Source of the DNA: an uncultured Fluviicola sp.
GTDB lineage: Bacteria; Bacteroidota; Bacteroidia; Flavobacteriales_D; Crocinitomicaceae
Length of the DNA stretch: 64,000 nt
Direction of reading: 5' to 3'
Assembly (NCBI RefSeq): GCF_902168135.1
Contig: NZ_CABHOL010000056.1
Coordinates: forward strand, 17,528 to 81,527
Below are positions 32,788-42,369 of the stretch, piece after piece. The notes below the pieces were generated by a model. That model saw nothing but the letters and a program-made list of their open reading frames with translations. It was not told where the DNA came from and did not search any database. A program made the translations under genes and the position numbers. Within the stretch, counting starts at the first letter, position 1. Each line of letters opens with the position of its first letter.

Positions 32788-33474
32788 ATGAAAAACACCT
32801 TGATCATTGCTTTGTTCCTGGCACTTGGAATGACTTCTTTGAAAGCACAAAACAGCATGTTTGATCTCGGCCTGGAAGGCGGACCGAACCTGAGTACCGT
32901 ATTTGTAAAAAGCACCCTATATGATTTTGATACCGACCAAGCAGTTTATTGGTCAGGCGGAGCCATTTTTCAATACAATTTCAAAAATTTTCTTTCTATC
33001 AAAACCGGATTTTCTTACCAGCGAAAAGGATTTCAACTCAACAATATTCTTTTCGTGGATAATTCAGGCAATACGGTAGCTGGAAAAGGAAAATCCAATA
33101 CACGCATGGATTACCTCACCTTTCCTGTTTTAGTAAAGGCCAGTTTCGGAAAAAAAGTACAGTTCTTTGTCAATGCAGGGCCCTATGCAGGATATCTTTT
33201 GCAAAAAACAGACCGAACTAAAATAAACGGCACATCAAACACTTATACGGATGATATGAACAGTAATGGTATAAATCGTTGGGATTTTGGGATTGCGGGA
33301 GGAGTCGGTATTGCCGTTCCTATTCGAACTTTTTGGGTCATTACGGTTGAAGCACGAAATTACTCCGGGGTATTAGATATCGCAACGAGCAGCAAAACCC
33401 AATGGCGCACCAACACCACCGATTTGCGTGTGGGAGTTGCTTACAAACTAGGGTTTTATAAGGACGAAGAATAA
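32788..33474 (+). CDS. Outer-membrane beta-barrel protein (PorT/OMP_b-brl_2-like)
   Basis: 228 residues. Signal peptide (1-20, ending LKA), then an eight-strand-type barrel with alternating residues: FDLGLEGGPNLSTVFV, FLSIKTGFSYQRKGFQL, MDYLTFPVLVKASFGKKVQFFVNAGPYAGYLL, WDFGIAGGVGIAVPI, LRVGVAYKLGFYK. Typical PorT-family porin-like protein of Bacteroidota; function unknown. It stands alone between a terminator and a hydrolase gene. Confidence 0.85.
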   Translation: MKNTLIIALFLALGMTSLKAQNSMFDLGLEGGPNLSTVFVKSTLYDFDTDQAVYWSGGAIFQYNFKNFLSIKTGFSYQRKGFQLNNILFVDNSGNTVAGKGKSNTRMDYLTFPVLVKASFGKKVQFFVNAGPYAGYLLQKTDRTKINGTSNTYTDDMNSNGINRWDFGIAGGVGIAVPIRTFWVITVEARNYSGVLDIATSSKTQWRTNTTDLRVGVAYKLGFYKDEE

Positions 33475-33540
33475 AAAAACCGAACACCTGAATCACTTTG
33501 AATTACATAAGAAACTAAACATTTTGCGTAACTTTTCGGG

Positions 33541-34233
33541 ATGAAAAAACCGACTCCCGGGAATACCGGGACCAGTTGCTATATTTTATCCGGTTTAGGA
33601 GCAGATGAACGTGTTTTCGATCAAATAGATTTCGGGACCTTCTCCCCTGTTTTCATTCCCTGGGAATCCGTTGATCCGGAACAATCATTTGAATCTTATG
33701 TAAAACAGCTATGCATTCATGTAAAAGCTGAAAATCCGATTCTCATAGGCATTTCATTCGGTGGAATTATTGCTCAGGAAATGAGTACTTTGCTTACTAA
33801 TTGCCCGGTCCTGATTATCTCCAGTGTAAGGGAACGCAATGAACTTTCTCCGTTTATGCGTTTCAGCGGAAAAATAGGTCTGTATAAACTCATGCCTGTA
33901 AAACGAATACTAAAACCCAGCCGCATCAATTATTGGCTTTTCGGGACACGAACACATTCCGAAAAAAAGCTGTTGGATCAAATTCTGGCAGATTCCGACC
34001 CGGTTTTCACCAAATGGGCAATCCGCCAAATCACAAACTGGCAAAGAAAAGAACCTGTTCCTGCAAAAGTGCTTCACATTCACGGAGATGATGACCACAT
34101 TTTTAAAATCGGTAACGTGCATCCGGATTATATTGTTCCCGGAGGAACCCATTTCATGACCGTTTCACAGCACAAAGAGGTAAGTCAGGCAATACAAAAT
34201 GCATTGGAGAAACTGGCAATTCGTAATTCGTAA
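33541..34233 (+). CDS. Alpha/beta hydrolase
   Basis: 230 residues, no signal peptide. Short alpha/beta hydrolase with nucleophile elbow GISFGG (Ser near residue 77), N-terminal LSGLGADERVFDQIDFGTFSPVFIPWE and a late acid/His pair in HIHGDDDHIF ... GGTHFMTV. The substrate is unknown. A TAACTTTT -7-like element ends 4 nt before the ATG, another near-leaderless candidate. Its 3' end runs into an AATTCGTAATT-type repeat. Confidence 0.85.
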   Translation: MKKPTPGNTGTSCYILSGLGADERVFDQIDFGTFSPVFIPWESVDPEQSFESYVKQLCIHVKAENPILIGISFGGIIAQEMSTLLTNCPVLIISSVRERNELSPFMRFSGKIGLYKLMPVKRILKPSRINYWLFGTRTHSEKKLLDQILADSDPVFTKWAIRQITNWQRKEPVPAKVLHIHGDDDHIFKIGNVHPDYIVPGGTHFMTVSQHKEVSQAIQNALEKLAIRNS

Positions 34234-34344
34234 TTGGGAATTCGTAATTCACACCGACCACTCATCCTCAAAAAACACTTTCGTCCAGTATTTAGTGGTA
34301 TTCCTTCGAACAACTTATTAATTTAGTGAAATAATCTCTCATCT

Positions 34345-35121
34345 ATGATTCAAATTTCGCATCTCAGTAAATCTTTTACTTTAAACAGACAGCAAAAGAA
34401 AGAATTGGGAACTAACCAGAATTCCGTCCTCGCTGTAGACGATATCAGTTTCGAATGCCTTCCTGGTCGTGTACATGCGCTTCTTGGCCCCAATGGAGCC
34501 GGAAAAACGACTACACTCCGCATGTTATCGACGATTTTCAAGCCCACTAAAGGCAGCATTGTCATCGATAATATCGACGCTGTGAAAAATCCGCAGGAAG
34601 CACGCAAACATATTGGTTTTTTAACCGGTTCTGCAGGACTTTATGCCCGTCTAACTCCCAACGAACTCATCTCATACTTCGGAGAGTTATACGGTGTTTC
34701 AAAGAACGATATTGAGATGCGTAAGAAGAAATTATATGATCTGCTCGATATGCACGATTTTCAGAACAAGCGCATCGGGAAGCTGAGCACGGGAATGAAA
34801 CAAAAAGTTTCTATCTGCAGGACCATGATCCACGATCCGCAGGTTGTCATTTTTGATGAACCCACCAGCGGTTTAGATGTGATTACAGCTGAAAATATTA
34901 TCCAGCTTATTCGTGATTGCAAAAACCAGGGAAAGACTGTGATCTTTTCCAGCCACATTATGGGAGAAGTTGACTTGCTCTGTGATGACATTACCATCAT
35001 CCACAAAGGAAAAGTTTTATTTAATGATACCATGGAAGCATTCCGGGCACAGCAGCAGGCACCAAACCTGACAGCAGAATTTATTCGAATTGTTCACGAC
35101 CAAAAAACTGAAACACGATGA
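34345..35121 (+). CDS. ABC transporter ATP-binding protein (NatA-like)
   Basis: 258 residues. Walker A LLGPNGAGKTTT (about 45-56), signature LSTGMKQKVS, Walker B VVIFDEPTSGLD and switch His in VIFSSHIMGE. It resembles NatA, the ATPase of Na+ exporters in Bacillus, and drives the permease that follows. The two genes overlap by ATGA at 35118-35121. Transported substrate is uncertain (Na+, drug or other). Confidence 0.93.
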   Translation: MIQISHLSKSFTLNRQQKKELGTNQNSVLAVDDISFECLPGRVHALLGPNGAGKTTTLRMLSTIFKPTKGSIVIDNIDAVKNPQEARKHIGFLTGSAGLYARLTPNELISYFGELYGVSKNDIEMRKKKLYDLLDMHDFQNKRIGKLSTGMKQKVSICRTMIHDPQVVIFDEPTSGLDVITAENIIQLIRDCKNQGKTVIFSSHIMGEVDLLCDDITIIHKGKVLFNDTMEAFRAQQQAPNLTAEFIRIVHDQKTETR

Positions 35122-36308
35122 TCTTTACAGTATTTAAAAAGGAACTGCGCGACACATTGCGCGACCGCAGAACGGTGATGATGATGATCGTCATCCCAAC
35201 ATTGGTTTTCCCGATGATCATGAGTGTATTCATGTCCGTATCCGAAAGTTTCCAGAAGAAAGCAGCGGAAAAGAAAGTGAAAATAGGATTGGTGAGCAAC
35301 CAGGTAGGAAGCCTTGAAGCCGACTTACTAAAAGTTCCCGAAAGTCTTGGAAAAAAAGAATTCATTCCGTTTACAGATACCGTTTCATTGATCCGGGCAA
35401 TCCGCATGGATTCCATCCAGGTGGGAATTTACATTCCGAATAATGCCGAGCAGCTAAAAAGTGCCATGCAGCCGATTTCCGTTACTGTTTTCCATGACGG
35501 GACAGATCTGGGGATGAAAGAACGCGCAGATGCTTACGTAACTTATGTGCAGGAAAACTGGAAAAAGCAGCGGTATGCCGAGCTTAAAATTGACGAAGCA
35601 AAGATAACTCCGTTCATCCTGGAGCATTCCAATGTAGCTTCCAGTAAAGAAATGATCGGGAAACTTGCCGGCGGGTTCCTTCCCTATTTGTTCATTGCTT
35701 TCGGTTTTATGGGTTGTATGTTCCCTGCAATCGACCTGTTTACCGGTGAAAAAGAACGGGCAACCATTGAGACATTGCTGACCACTCCTGTTCCCCGCTG
35801 GAAAATCCTTTTCGGGAAAATGGGTGTTGTGGTACTATCCGGATTACTGGCTGCGACTTTCAATTTATTGGGTATTTACCTGTCAATTGAAGTACTGAAC
35901 CTGGTAAAAGACCCTGTTCTTCTTCAGGCAATTAAAGACATTCTTTCACCGACATTTATTATCATGCTTTACGCTTTGCTGATTCCGCTGATTACTTTCT
36001 TTGCCGGAATTATGATACCGATCGCTGTTCGTGCAAAGAGTTTCAAGGAAGCACAAAGTATTATTTCTCCGCTCAATTTATTGATTATTTTGCCTGCAAT
36101 GGTCGGGTTTTTCCCGGGCGTAGAATTGAATGAAGTAACGGCATTGATCCCGGTTGTAAACATTGTTTTGGCAACCAAAGAATTGATCGCCGGTACGCTT
36201 GAATGGCATTTAGTCGCCATGGCTTTCGGGGTGATGGTATTGCTGGCTGTCATTGCTGTCCTGTTTTCCTACCGTAAGTTTGAGAACGAAAACAATGTGA
36301 TCTCTTGA
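35118..36308 (+). CDS. ABC transporter permease (NatB-like)
   Basis: 396 residues, ABC-2 type. A first helix (MMMIVIPTLVFPMIMSVFMSV), a large periplasmic domain (about residues 45-185), then five helices toward the C-terminus (FLPYLFIAFGFMGCMFPAI, MGVVVLSGLLAATFNLLGIYL, IIMLYALLIPLITFFAGIMIPI, LNLLIILPAMVGFFPG, AMAFGVMVLLAVIAVLFSY). The motif LFTGEKERATIETLLTTPV is characteristic of NatB. Translationally coupled to the ATPase. Confidence 0.93.
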   Translation: MIFTVFKKELRDTLRDRRTVMMMIVIPTLVFPMIMSVFMSVSESFQKKAAEKKVKIGLVSNQVGSLEADLLKVPESLGKKEFIPFTDTVSLIRAIRMDSIQVGIYIPNNAEQLKSAMQPISVTVFHDGTDLGMKERADAYVTYVQENWKKQRYAELKIDEAKITPFILEHSNVASSKEMIGKLAGGFLPYLFIAFGFMGCMFPAIDLFTGEKERATIETLLTTPVPRWKILFGKMGVVVLSGLLAATFNLLGIYLSIEVLNLVKDPVLLQAIKDILSPTFIIMLYALLIPLITFFAGIMIPIAVRAKSFKEAQSIISPLNLLIILPAMVGFFPGVELNEVTALIPVVNIVLATKELIAGTLEWHLVAMAFGVMVLLAVIAVLFSYRKFENENNVIS

Positions 36309-36327
36309 TTTACAGCAAAGACGCTGA

Positions 36328-36361
36328 GGGCGCAAAGTTTTATCTGATTCTTTGCGCTCTT
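36328..36361 (+). terminator. Probable intrinsic terminator after the ABC exporter
   Basis: GCGCAAAG (36330-36337) pairs with CTTTGCGC (36350-36357), flanked by GAG/CTC and followed by TCTTTCACTCTTT. Similar GCAAAG words recur after the gene ending at 47510. Confidence 0.5.
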
Positions 36362-36412
36362 TCACTCTTTACGGTTAAAATTGCCCTTATCTTCGTGAGA
36401 TAAAAACAAGTC

Positions 36413-38185
36413 ATGTCGATACACCCGCATTTGGAACAAGCTGTTCAGGAGGAAATTTCTTATTCCCGAGCACTTGCTGCTGAGAACCTAAAGGCTTCAC
36501 CCAACGAATTGCGCAAACAGGGATTGAGTTTATTTCCTTGTGAAATTGCAGAGATTCGCAGTGGAATCGACGGTGACTTTTACCAGCTGGAAACTTCCTT
36601 CGTGATCAACAATGCTTTTTTCAGGAGAGGTGCCAGCGTTTTATTTTACATAGAGAACAAATCTTACAAAGCGCGGATTGTAGAACTGAATGCCTATTCC
36701 CTGCTCCTTTTCTGCAAAGAAGAATTGGAGGGAAATGTGCGGGAAAATCCGGTGCGGGTAGATTTCACTCCGGATGACCGGACTTTGGAATGCATGCAGC
36801 TGGGATTGCGTTTCCTGAAAGAGCACAAACACCTGCAGGAATTTGAACGCAGTTTTCAAACAGAAAAAGAAACAGCTTCTTTCGAACATCCGACACTCAA
36901 CCTTTCCCAGCAGCGTGCTGTCGGTGCTATTTTGAGCCCGGATCCAACTGTTGTCATCCAGGGTCCTCCGGGAACAGGTAAAACCCACACACTTTCCATT
37001 GCCATTGAAGAATTGGTAAAACGCGGAAAAAAAGTACTCATCACCGCTCCGAGCAATACGGCGGTTGACAATTTATGCAAGAAAATCGCAGCTGCTAAAA
37101 TCTCACTTCTACGCGTTGGAAACGAAGAAAAAGTAGCTCCGGAGATAATGCCTTACACCATTGATGCTTATTTGGATTCCGGAAAAGCCGCTCAATACGG
37201 TCAAAGTTTGAAGAAGCAAATTCAGAAGGCCGAACAAATTGCCAACCGGCATATCCGGAATTATACCAAAGAAGCAGCAGACGAAAAACGCACGGCACGA
37301 AAAGAACTCCGTGAATTACAAAAAGAACTGCGAAAACTGGCACATGATTCGGAAGAACAACTGATCGAATCGAGTTCCGTCGTTGCAGGAACACCTGTCG
37401 GTTTATTCAACGAGCTTTCCAAAAACCATTCGTTTGATGTTGTGATTATGGATGAAGCAGGCCAGGCTTTGGCTCCTTTAACCTGGCTGACGGCAAGTTT
37501 CGGGAAGAAATTGGTATTATGTGGTGATCCGCAGCAATTACCGCCGGTTGTTTTGAGCTCAAAAGCAATTCAATTAGGATTGAACAAGAGTTTACTAGAA
37601 ACCGTTACGGAGTTCCAGCATCCCATTTTATTGAATGAGCAATACCGGATGTCCCCGGAAATTGTTTCAGTAATCAACCCCTATTTCTACCAGGGACTTT
37701 TACAAACAGCGGCAGGAATGCCGGCAGGACAGATCCAGTTTATCGATATGGCCGGATTTGGAGAAGGTGAAATCCAGAACGAAACTACCGGCAGCTTTGA
37801 AAACGAAGATGAGATCCGCATCATTCAAAAACTAATAGAATCAGAATCCCCTGACCCCAAACGGACGGTTATTCTCGCTCCATACTCTGCACAAATTGCG
37901 CGCCTGGAGAAAGAATTGGGAAGCGCATGGAAAGTCTCCACCATTGATGCCATTCAAGGCCAGGAACAAGAAAACATTATTATTAGTTTCACACGTTCCA
38001 ACCCGGATGGAATTATCGGTTTTCTCAGTGACTACCGCAGAACAAATGTGGCGGTCTCACGTGCTAAAAGAGCTTGCTATTTAATCGGTGACAGTGCTAC
38101 ACTGGGAAATGATCCTTTCTACTCTGAACTGTTGAATGAAATTGAACAATTCGGGGTTTACAGAAGTGCGTGGGAGTTTGAATGA
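36413..38185 (+). CDS. SF1 superfamily DNA/RNA helicase (IGHMBP2/SMUBP2-like AAA protein)
   Basis: 590 residues. N-terminal accessory beta domain, Walker A QGPPGTGKTHT (about 183-193), Walker B DEAGQA, motif III GDPQQLPPVV, then NEQYRMSPEI, and C-terminal motifs DAIQGQEQENIIISFTRSN and NVAVSRAKR. This is the UPF1/IGHMBP2 branch of SF1 helicases. The exact cellular role in bacteria is not known. A TATCTTCG -7-like element lies at 36388-36395. Confidence 0.92.
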   Translation: MSIHPHLEQAVQEEISYSRALAAENLKASPNELRKQGLSLFPCEIAEIRSGIDGDFYQLETSFVINNAFFRRGASVLFYIENKSYKARIVELNAYSLLLFCKEELEGNVRENPVRVDFTPDDRTLECMQLGLRFLKEHKHLQEFERSFQTEKETASFEHPTLNLSQQRAVGAILSPDPTVVIQGPPGTGKTHTLSIAIEELVKRGKKVLITAPSNTAVDNLCKKIAAAKISLLRVGNEEKVAPEIMPYTIDAYLDSGKAAQYGQSLKKQIQKAEQIANRHIRNYTKEAADEKRTARKELRELQKELRKLAHDSEEQLIESSSVVAGTPVGLFNELSKNHSFDVVIMDEAGQALAPLTWLTASFGKKLVLCGDPQQLPPVVLSSKAIQLGLNKSLLETVTEFQHPILLNEQYRMSPEIVSVINPYFYQGLLQTAAGMPAGQIQFIDMAGFGEGEIQNETTGSFENEDEIRIIQKLIESESPDPKRTVILAPYSAQIARLEKELGSAWKVSTIDAIQGQEQENIIISFTRSNPDGIIGFLSDYRRTNVAVSRAKRACYLIGDSATLGNDPFYSELLNEIEQFGVYRSAWEFE

Positions 38186-38792
38186 TTCCGAATTTAAATC
38201 TTAGAAAGATTACAAATATGAGCGATTTGGTCTTCTTCCCCTCTGACGGAGTCTGATACTCGTCAGACCTTTATCCCCCTCCGAAGGGCGATTGACTAGT
38301 AAACAGCACAAAGCTCATTTATTTGATCAATCTTACTTTTTGGCATCGCCCCAAAAAGTAACAAAAAGCTCTAGGCCTCCCGAAATATCGGGACAAGTAG
38401 TACTAAAGAATCTGCAAACTACGGGTCTTTACACGAAAGCATTCGAAACTTGTCCGCCCCACTAAAGCGGTTCGGACTTCAAACAAAGAATGCTTTTTTT
38501 CGCTCCTCCTTCAGAAGACACCTTGCAGGTTTTCTTCAGTCTTCACCAGCGATGCTGGCTCTTCTTGTTTGCTACGATTCTTCGCGTAAGGGCCATTTAT
38601 TCTGATCCTCTTTCAATTGTAAAAAACAAGTGTGCCTTATAATACGAAATCACCCTCCGAAGGGAGAAACATAAGATTCACCTTTGAAGGATGAATTCTT
38701 CTTCAAAATTTAAGAAGTAAACAATTTTCTCTTTGCTAAGAGGATTAAAAAATTCCCCTTCGGAGGGGGACAAAGGGGGGATAGATATCCTG
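38186..38792. repeat. 607-bp non-coding gap with CCGAAGGG/CTTCGG palindromic repeats
   Basis: No gene seen. The gap contains CCCTCCGAAGGG-type words three times (about 38277, 38650 and 38757 as CCCCTTCGGAGGGG), a GTCTGA/TCAGAC-rich block at 38241-38269 similar to an inverted copy at 49510-49547, and a small dyad CCCGA-AATA-TCGGG near 38378. It looks like a composite of dispersed repeats common between Flavobacteriales genes; an old gene remnant cannot be excluded. Confidence 0.6.
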
Positions 38793-40010
38793 CTACACAA
38801 AAAGCTGTGCCTTCTCCGTATAATCAATGATCTTGATCTGAATGTTTGTTCCCGGACCTTCAGCAGTCTTCTTACCGATCATAAAACTTGCATCAATCTG
38901 TTCGCACAGGGATCGGATCAGTTCAAAACCGAGCCTGGACGGGTTTTCTTCTTTACCCGCTTTGATTCCCGGGCCATTATCTGTGACATCAATCTGAAGG
39001 GAATTACCGATTTGAGAAACATGGATCTTAACAATCAGCTTTTTATCGGGTATCGCGGCATGCTTATACGAATTCGTTATCAATTCATTCATGATCAGAC
39101 CAATAGGAACTGCTTTTGAAATGGGTAGAATCAGCTCCCCTGAATCTACTTCCAGAATAACGTCCGCATCGCCTCCAAAAGCGTGTTCTACATTTCGGAT
39201 CAGTTCTACCATGTAATTCATCATATTTAAATTCCCAACTTTCGAACCCGAATACATTTGCTGATGCACCAATGCCATGGAGTATACGCGTCCACGGCAA
39301 TCTTCCAGAGCATCTATAACCTCCTGTGAGTCTGAATTGTTCTTTTTGATATTGATGAGGCTCGTTACAATATTCAGGTTGTTTTTCACCCGGTGGTAAA
39401 GTTCCGCCAAAAGTAGTCGCTTCTCGTCAATAACATTCCGGATTTGTTCTTCCTGCCGGATATTCAGCCAGGTAATGACAGTAATCTGCATTAAACCGCA
39501 AAAGAATGCGAAGAGCCCGTTAAAGATTTTCAAAGCATCCATTGTGGTATCCGGAATCTTTATGGGGTAATATTTCGGTCCGAAGATTACCAGTAAGCCA
39601 ATGGTCAGGAAATAAATCGTGCACCAGATAATCAAATGCACAAAAGTCTCCCTTCTCCCATAAATCTGGACAATCGAAAGTGTTAACGGAAAAAAGTACA
39701 TTAATACATTACTTTCCAGCCGCATATAAATGGTGGCCACTCCCAGCAAATAAATACCAATTGCAAAAAACAGGTAAGAAGCCAGAATAAACTTTCCCTT
39801 GTAATTCAGCAAAAAGATGGTTGCTGCCAACCCCAAAACGACAAAAAGATGAAAATTCAGGAATTGAAACCCAATGATTTGAAAAACGATAAAGGCAGCA
39901 ATTACATTCAGGACTCCAATCAAACTTAGGAAATTGACCTTACGAACTAAATTTCCCTTCCATTCAGGTGTTGACTCAGGCCATTTTAGTCCTAATTTAT
40001 TGCTTATCAC
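38793..40010 (-). CDS. Membrane sensor histidine kinase, HisKA_2 family
   Basis: 405 residues. Six or so membrane helices (about 25-185, e.g. FLSLIGVLNVIAAFIVFQIIGF, LIIWCTIYFLTIGLLVIFG), then a short linker and HisKA_2 with phospho-acceptor His in LLAELYHRVKNNLNIVTSLINI, followed by HATPase_c with N-box GLIMNELITNSYKHA and DNGPGIKAG. No response regulator gene is adjacent, so the partner is elsewhere. The first residues match no sensor domain I know beyond a multi-helix membrane anchor. Confidence 0.92.
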   Translation of the reverse strand: MISNKLGLKWPESTPEWKGNLVRKVNFLSLIGVLNVIAAFIVFQIIGFQFLNFHLFVVLGLAATIFLLNYKGKFILASYLFFAIGIYLLGVATIYMRLESNVLMYFFPLTLSIVQIYGRRETFVHLIIWCTIYFLTIGLLVIFGPKYYPIKIPDTTMDALKIFNGLFAFFCGLMQITVITWLNIRQEEQIRNVIDEKRLLLAELYHRVKNNLNIVTSLINIKKNNSDSQEVIDALEDCRGRVYSMALVHQQMYSGSKVGNLNMMNYMVELIRNVEHAFGGDADVILEVDSGELILPISKAVPIGLIMNELITNSYKHAAIPDKKLIVKIHVSQIGNSLQIDVTDNGPGIKAGKEENPSRLGFELIRSLCEQIDASFMIGKKTAEGPGTNIQIKIIDYTEKAQLFV

Positions 40011-40078
40011 GCGTTTCAGTTTTGGCTAATATACCAACATTTTTTTTTAAAAATGCGGGTTATGTCAGATATGCTGTA

Positions 40079-40086
40079 TACATTTG
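40079..40086 (+). promoter_or_regulatory. Consensus -7 box (TACATTTG)
   Basis: Exact TAnnTTTG, 24 bp before the ATG at 40111. Confidence 0.6.
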
Positions 40087-40110
40087 AAGCAAAATTAATA
40101 GACTCGATCC

Positions 40111-40809
40111 ATGCCTATGCAGAAGACCTTTTTACATGCTGTCTTACTTTTCACTTTTTTGTTTATCACCACTAGTGCTGATGCTCAACCATACGTGCTG
40201 GGAAATCGCAAACCTTACTCCTGGATGATCGGTGTAAGCTGGACAGCAGTAGAAGATGACGGTCGGGGATTATGTCAGCCGTTTGACGTTGCGCAATCTT
40301 GGAATTACGAATATTTCCCAACGCGTATCATGGTCGACAAATACTTTAAGTACGGATTGAGCGCAGAGTTTTCCGGTGCGTTTGTTACTTACAAACCTGC
40401 CAAACTAATTAATGACACTATTGGTCGTTCCGGGGTATTCCTGTCACTTGACCTGAACTGCAAATACAGCTTTTATCCATTAATTACTCCACGCTGGCTG
40501 GATCCTTATGTTTCTTTGGGAATCGGGATGACGCAGCGCACACCTATGCCGGGAGTAACTGCTTTAACCGGAAATATAGGTGTTGGGGTCAATTTATTCT
40601 TCTTCAGGGGCTTAGGCTTTCAAATCCAGTCTTCCGGGAAACTTGCCATCACAGGAGGAAATTTAGCCGGAGGAAACTACCTGCAGCACAATGTAGGTCT
40701 TGTTTATAAGTTCAACTCAGGCGCACGCGGAAGTGAGAATTTCAACAAGAAGCGCTATAAGTGGACTAACAAGAAACAGAAGTACAAAGGGAATAAACGC
40801 GGCGGATAA
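40111..40809 (+). CDS. Exported outer-membrane-like protein of unknown function
   Basis: 232 residues. Signal peptide (about 1-25, FLHAVLLFTFLFITTSADAQ); beta-strand-rich body (FKYGLSAEFSGAFVTYKP, FLSLDLNCKYSFYPL, LDPYVSLGIGMTQRTPM, GNIGVGVNLFFFRGLGFQIQSSGKLAI, YLQHNVGLVYKFNSG) consistent with a small barrel; the tail is strongly basic (KKRYKWTNKKQKYKGNKRGG), which is unusual for an outer-membrane barrel and may bind peptidoglycan, LPS or nucleic acid. Start may be 40111 or 40117. Confidence 0.75.
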   Translation: MPMQKTFLHAVLLFTFLFITTSADAQPYVLGNRKPYSWMIGVSWTAVEDDGRGLCQPFDVAQSWNYEYFPTRIMVDKYFKYGLSAEFSGAFVTYKPAKLINDTIGRSGVFLSLDLNCKYSFYPLITPRWLDPYVSLGIGMTQRTPMPGVTALTGNIGVGVNLFFFRGLGFQIQSSGKLAITGGNLAGGNYLQHNVGLVYKFNSGARGSENFNKKRYKWTNKKQKYKGNKRGG

Positions 40810-40891
40810 AACAGAATTATCAATGTCAGAATTATTAATTATCAAGTTGAGTTTTACTCCTCTTGATAATTTCATCATTGATAATTGATAA

Positions 40892-42118
40892 TTACCCTTT
40901 CAAGCCCATCATCAATAAATCAATATCCTTGTATTTCAGGTCGAAAACACGCCCCAACACTTCACTTACCAGGATTCCTTTGTAGATATAAACACCGGAG
41001 CGGAAACCGTGGTCATTCCGGATCAGGTCCAGACATCCTCCCGATTCTCCCATATCCATCAGGATCGGGGAAAAGATATTGGAGAGTGCAAATGATGCCG
41101 TTCTGGGAACTCTCGAAGCAATATTCGGCACACAGTAATGAACTACTCCGTGTTTTACAAAAGTAGGATTGTTGTGATTGGTTACCCGCGAGGTTTCAAA
41201 ACATCCTCCCTGGTCGATACTCACATCTACGATCACTGAGCCTTCTTTCATGTTCTCCACCATTTCTTCGGAAACCACGCAAGGTGTTCTTCCCAATGGG
41301 GAGCGGATTGCACCGATTACCACATCTGCCCGCATGATTGATTTTGCCAAAACCTTCGGTTGTAAAACTGAAGTATAAATACGTGACCCCAAATCGTTCT
41401 GCAAACGGCGCAAACGGGATAAGCTGTTATCGAATACTTTTACGGAAGCTCCCAAACCTATTGCAGCACGTGTAGCAAATTCACCCACTGTCCCTGCACC
41501 GAGCACAACTACTTCTGTGGGCTGTACACCGGCAATGCCGCCCAGCATAATCCCTTTTCCTTCGTTGAAGGAAGAAAGTAATTCTCCGGCAATCAAAATG
41601 GATGTTGTTCCGGCAATTTCTCCCATAGTCCGGACAACGGGAAACACCCCCTGCTCATCACGGATATAATCCCATGCAATAGCCGTTATTTTCTTATCGA
41701 TTAATTTCTGAAGAATACTTTTCGGCTGAATACTTAATTGTAAGGCAGAGATCAGGGTTTGATGTCCTTTCATCAGGTCGACCTCTTCCTCCGATGCCGG
41801 CGTGACTTTCAGGATGATATCACACTCAAAAATCTCTTTATTCGATGAGCAAAGCTCTGCTCCTGCTTCGGAATATTCACGGTCGCTGAATTTACAGGAT
41901 TCACCTGCACCTCTCTCCACACGTACGTCGTGTCCGTTAGCTACTAAAAATGAAACCGCTTCGGGAACCAGCGCTACACGCCTTTCCTGGAAACTCTGTT
42001 CTTTTGGGATCCCGATTACCAATCTTCCTTTTTTCTTAGCAATTTCGAGCATTTCCTCCATTGGAAGAATATTGCCCTCTTTCAAAAGTTGCTTGAGTAA
42101 TTCCGGGTCCTTTACCAT
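40892..42118 (-). CDS. ald: Alanine dehydrogenase
   Basis: NAD-dependent reversible deamination of L-alanine to pyruvate. 408 residues with about 30 extra N-terminal residues, as is usual in Bacteroidota. The substrate-binding half has IGIPKEQSFQERRVALVPEAVSFLVANGHDVRVERGAG; the NAD fold has VVLGAGTVGEFATRAAIGLGASVKVFD; signature GRTPCVVSEEMVENMKEGSVIVDVSIDQGGCFETSR. The chain ends DLLMMGLKG. A TAACTTCG -7-like box reads leftward at 42143-42150, 24 bp before the ATG. Confidence 0.93.
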   Translation of the reverse strand: MVKDPELLKQLLKEGNILPMEEMLEIAKKKGRLVIGIPKEQSFQERRVALVPEAVSFLVANGHDVRVERGAGESCKFSDREYSEAGAELCSSNKEIFECDIILKVTPASEEEVDLMKGHQTLISALQLSIQPKSILQKLIDKKITAIAWDYIRDEQGVFPVVRTMGEIAGTTSILIAGELLSSFNEGKGIMLGGIAGVQPTEVVVLGAGTVGEFATRAAIGLGASVKVFDNSLSRLRRLQNDLGSRIYTSVLQPKVLAKSIMRADVVIGAIRSPLGRTPCVVSEEMVENMKEGSVIVDVSIDQGGCFETSRVTNHNNPTFVKHGVVHYCVPNIASRVPRTASFALSNIFSPILMDMGESGGCLDLIRNDHGFRSGVYIYKGILVSEVLGRVFDLKYKDIDLLMMGLKG

Positions 42119-42292
42119 AGTCTGTGTCCAATTTTAGCCAAACGAAGTTACGAAAAAAAGGAATATGAAATAGCGTTCCCAACAAAGACATTATTCAAAA
42201 ATACTTCCTCATTCCATCCCTTAAAACAAGGAAAAAAATCGTCGGAACTAAAAATACAACTTATTAATTTTCAGACAACTAACTTGAAAAGT

Positions 42293-42310
42293 GTTCGCAA
42301 ATTAGCGAAC
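42293..42310. promoter_or_regulatory. GTTCGC-N6-GCGAAC dyad between tsaE and ald
   Basis: Perfect 6-bp arms, with a further GCGAAC 3 bp away on the right. On the minus strand it is followed by ACTTTTC, so it may be a weak tsaE terminator or an operator for ald. The rest of the 42119-42369 gap shows nothing recognisable. Confidence 0.35.
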
Positions 42311-42369
42311 AAGCGAACAATAGAATTCTGAAAGCTTAAAATTTACATATTCAAGAATTCAAAAAGGTT

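Noticed and set aside
38186..38792. Decayed gene in the 607-bp gap
   Set aside because: Short open stretches occur but none resembles a protein; the visible structure is palindromic repeats, so it is described as a repeat-bearing gap.
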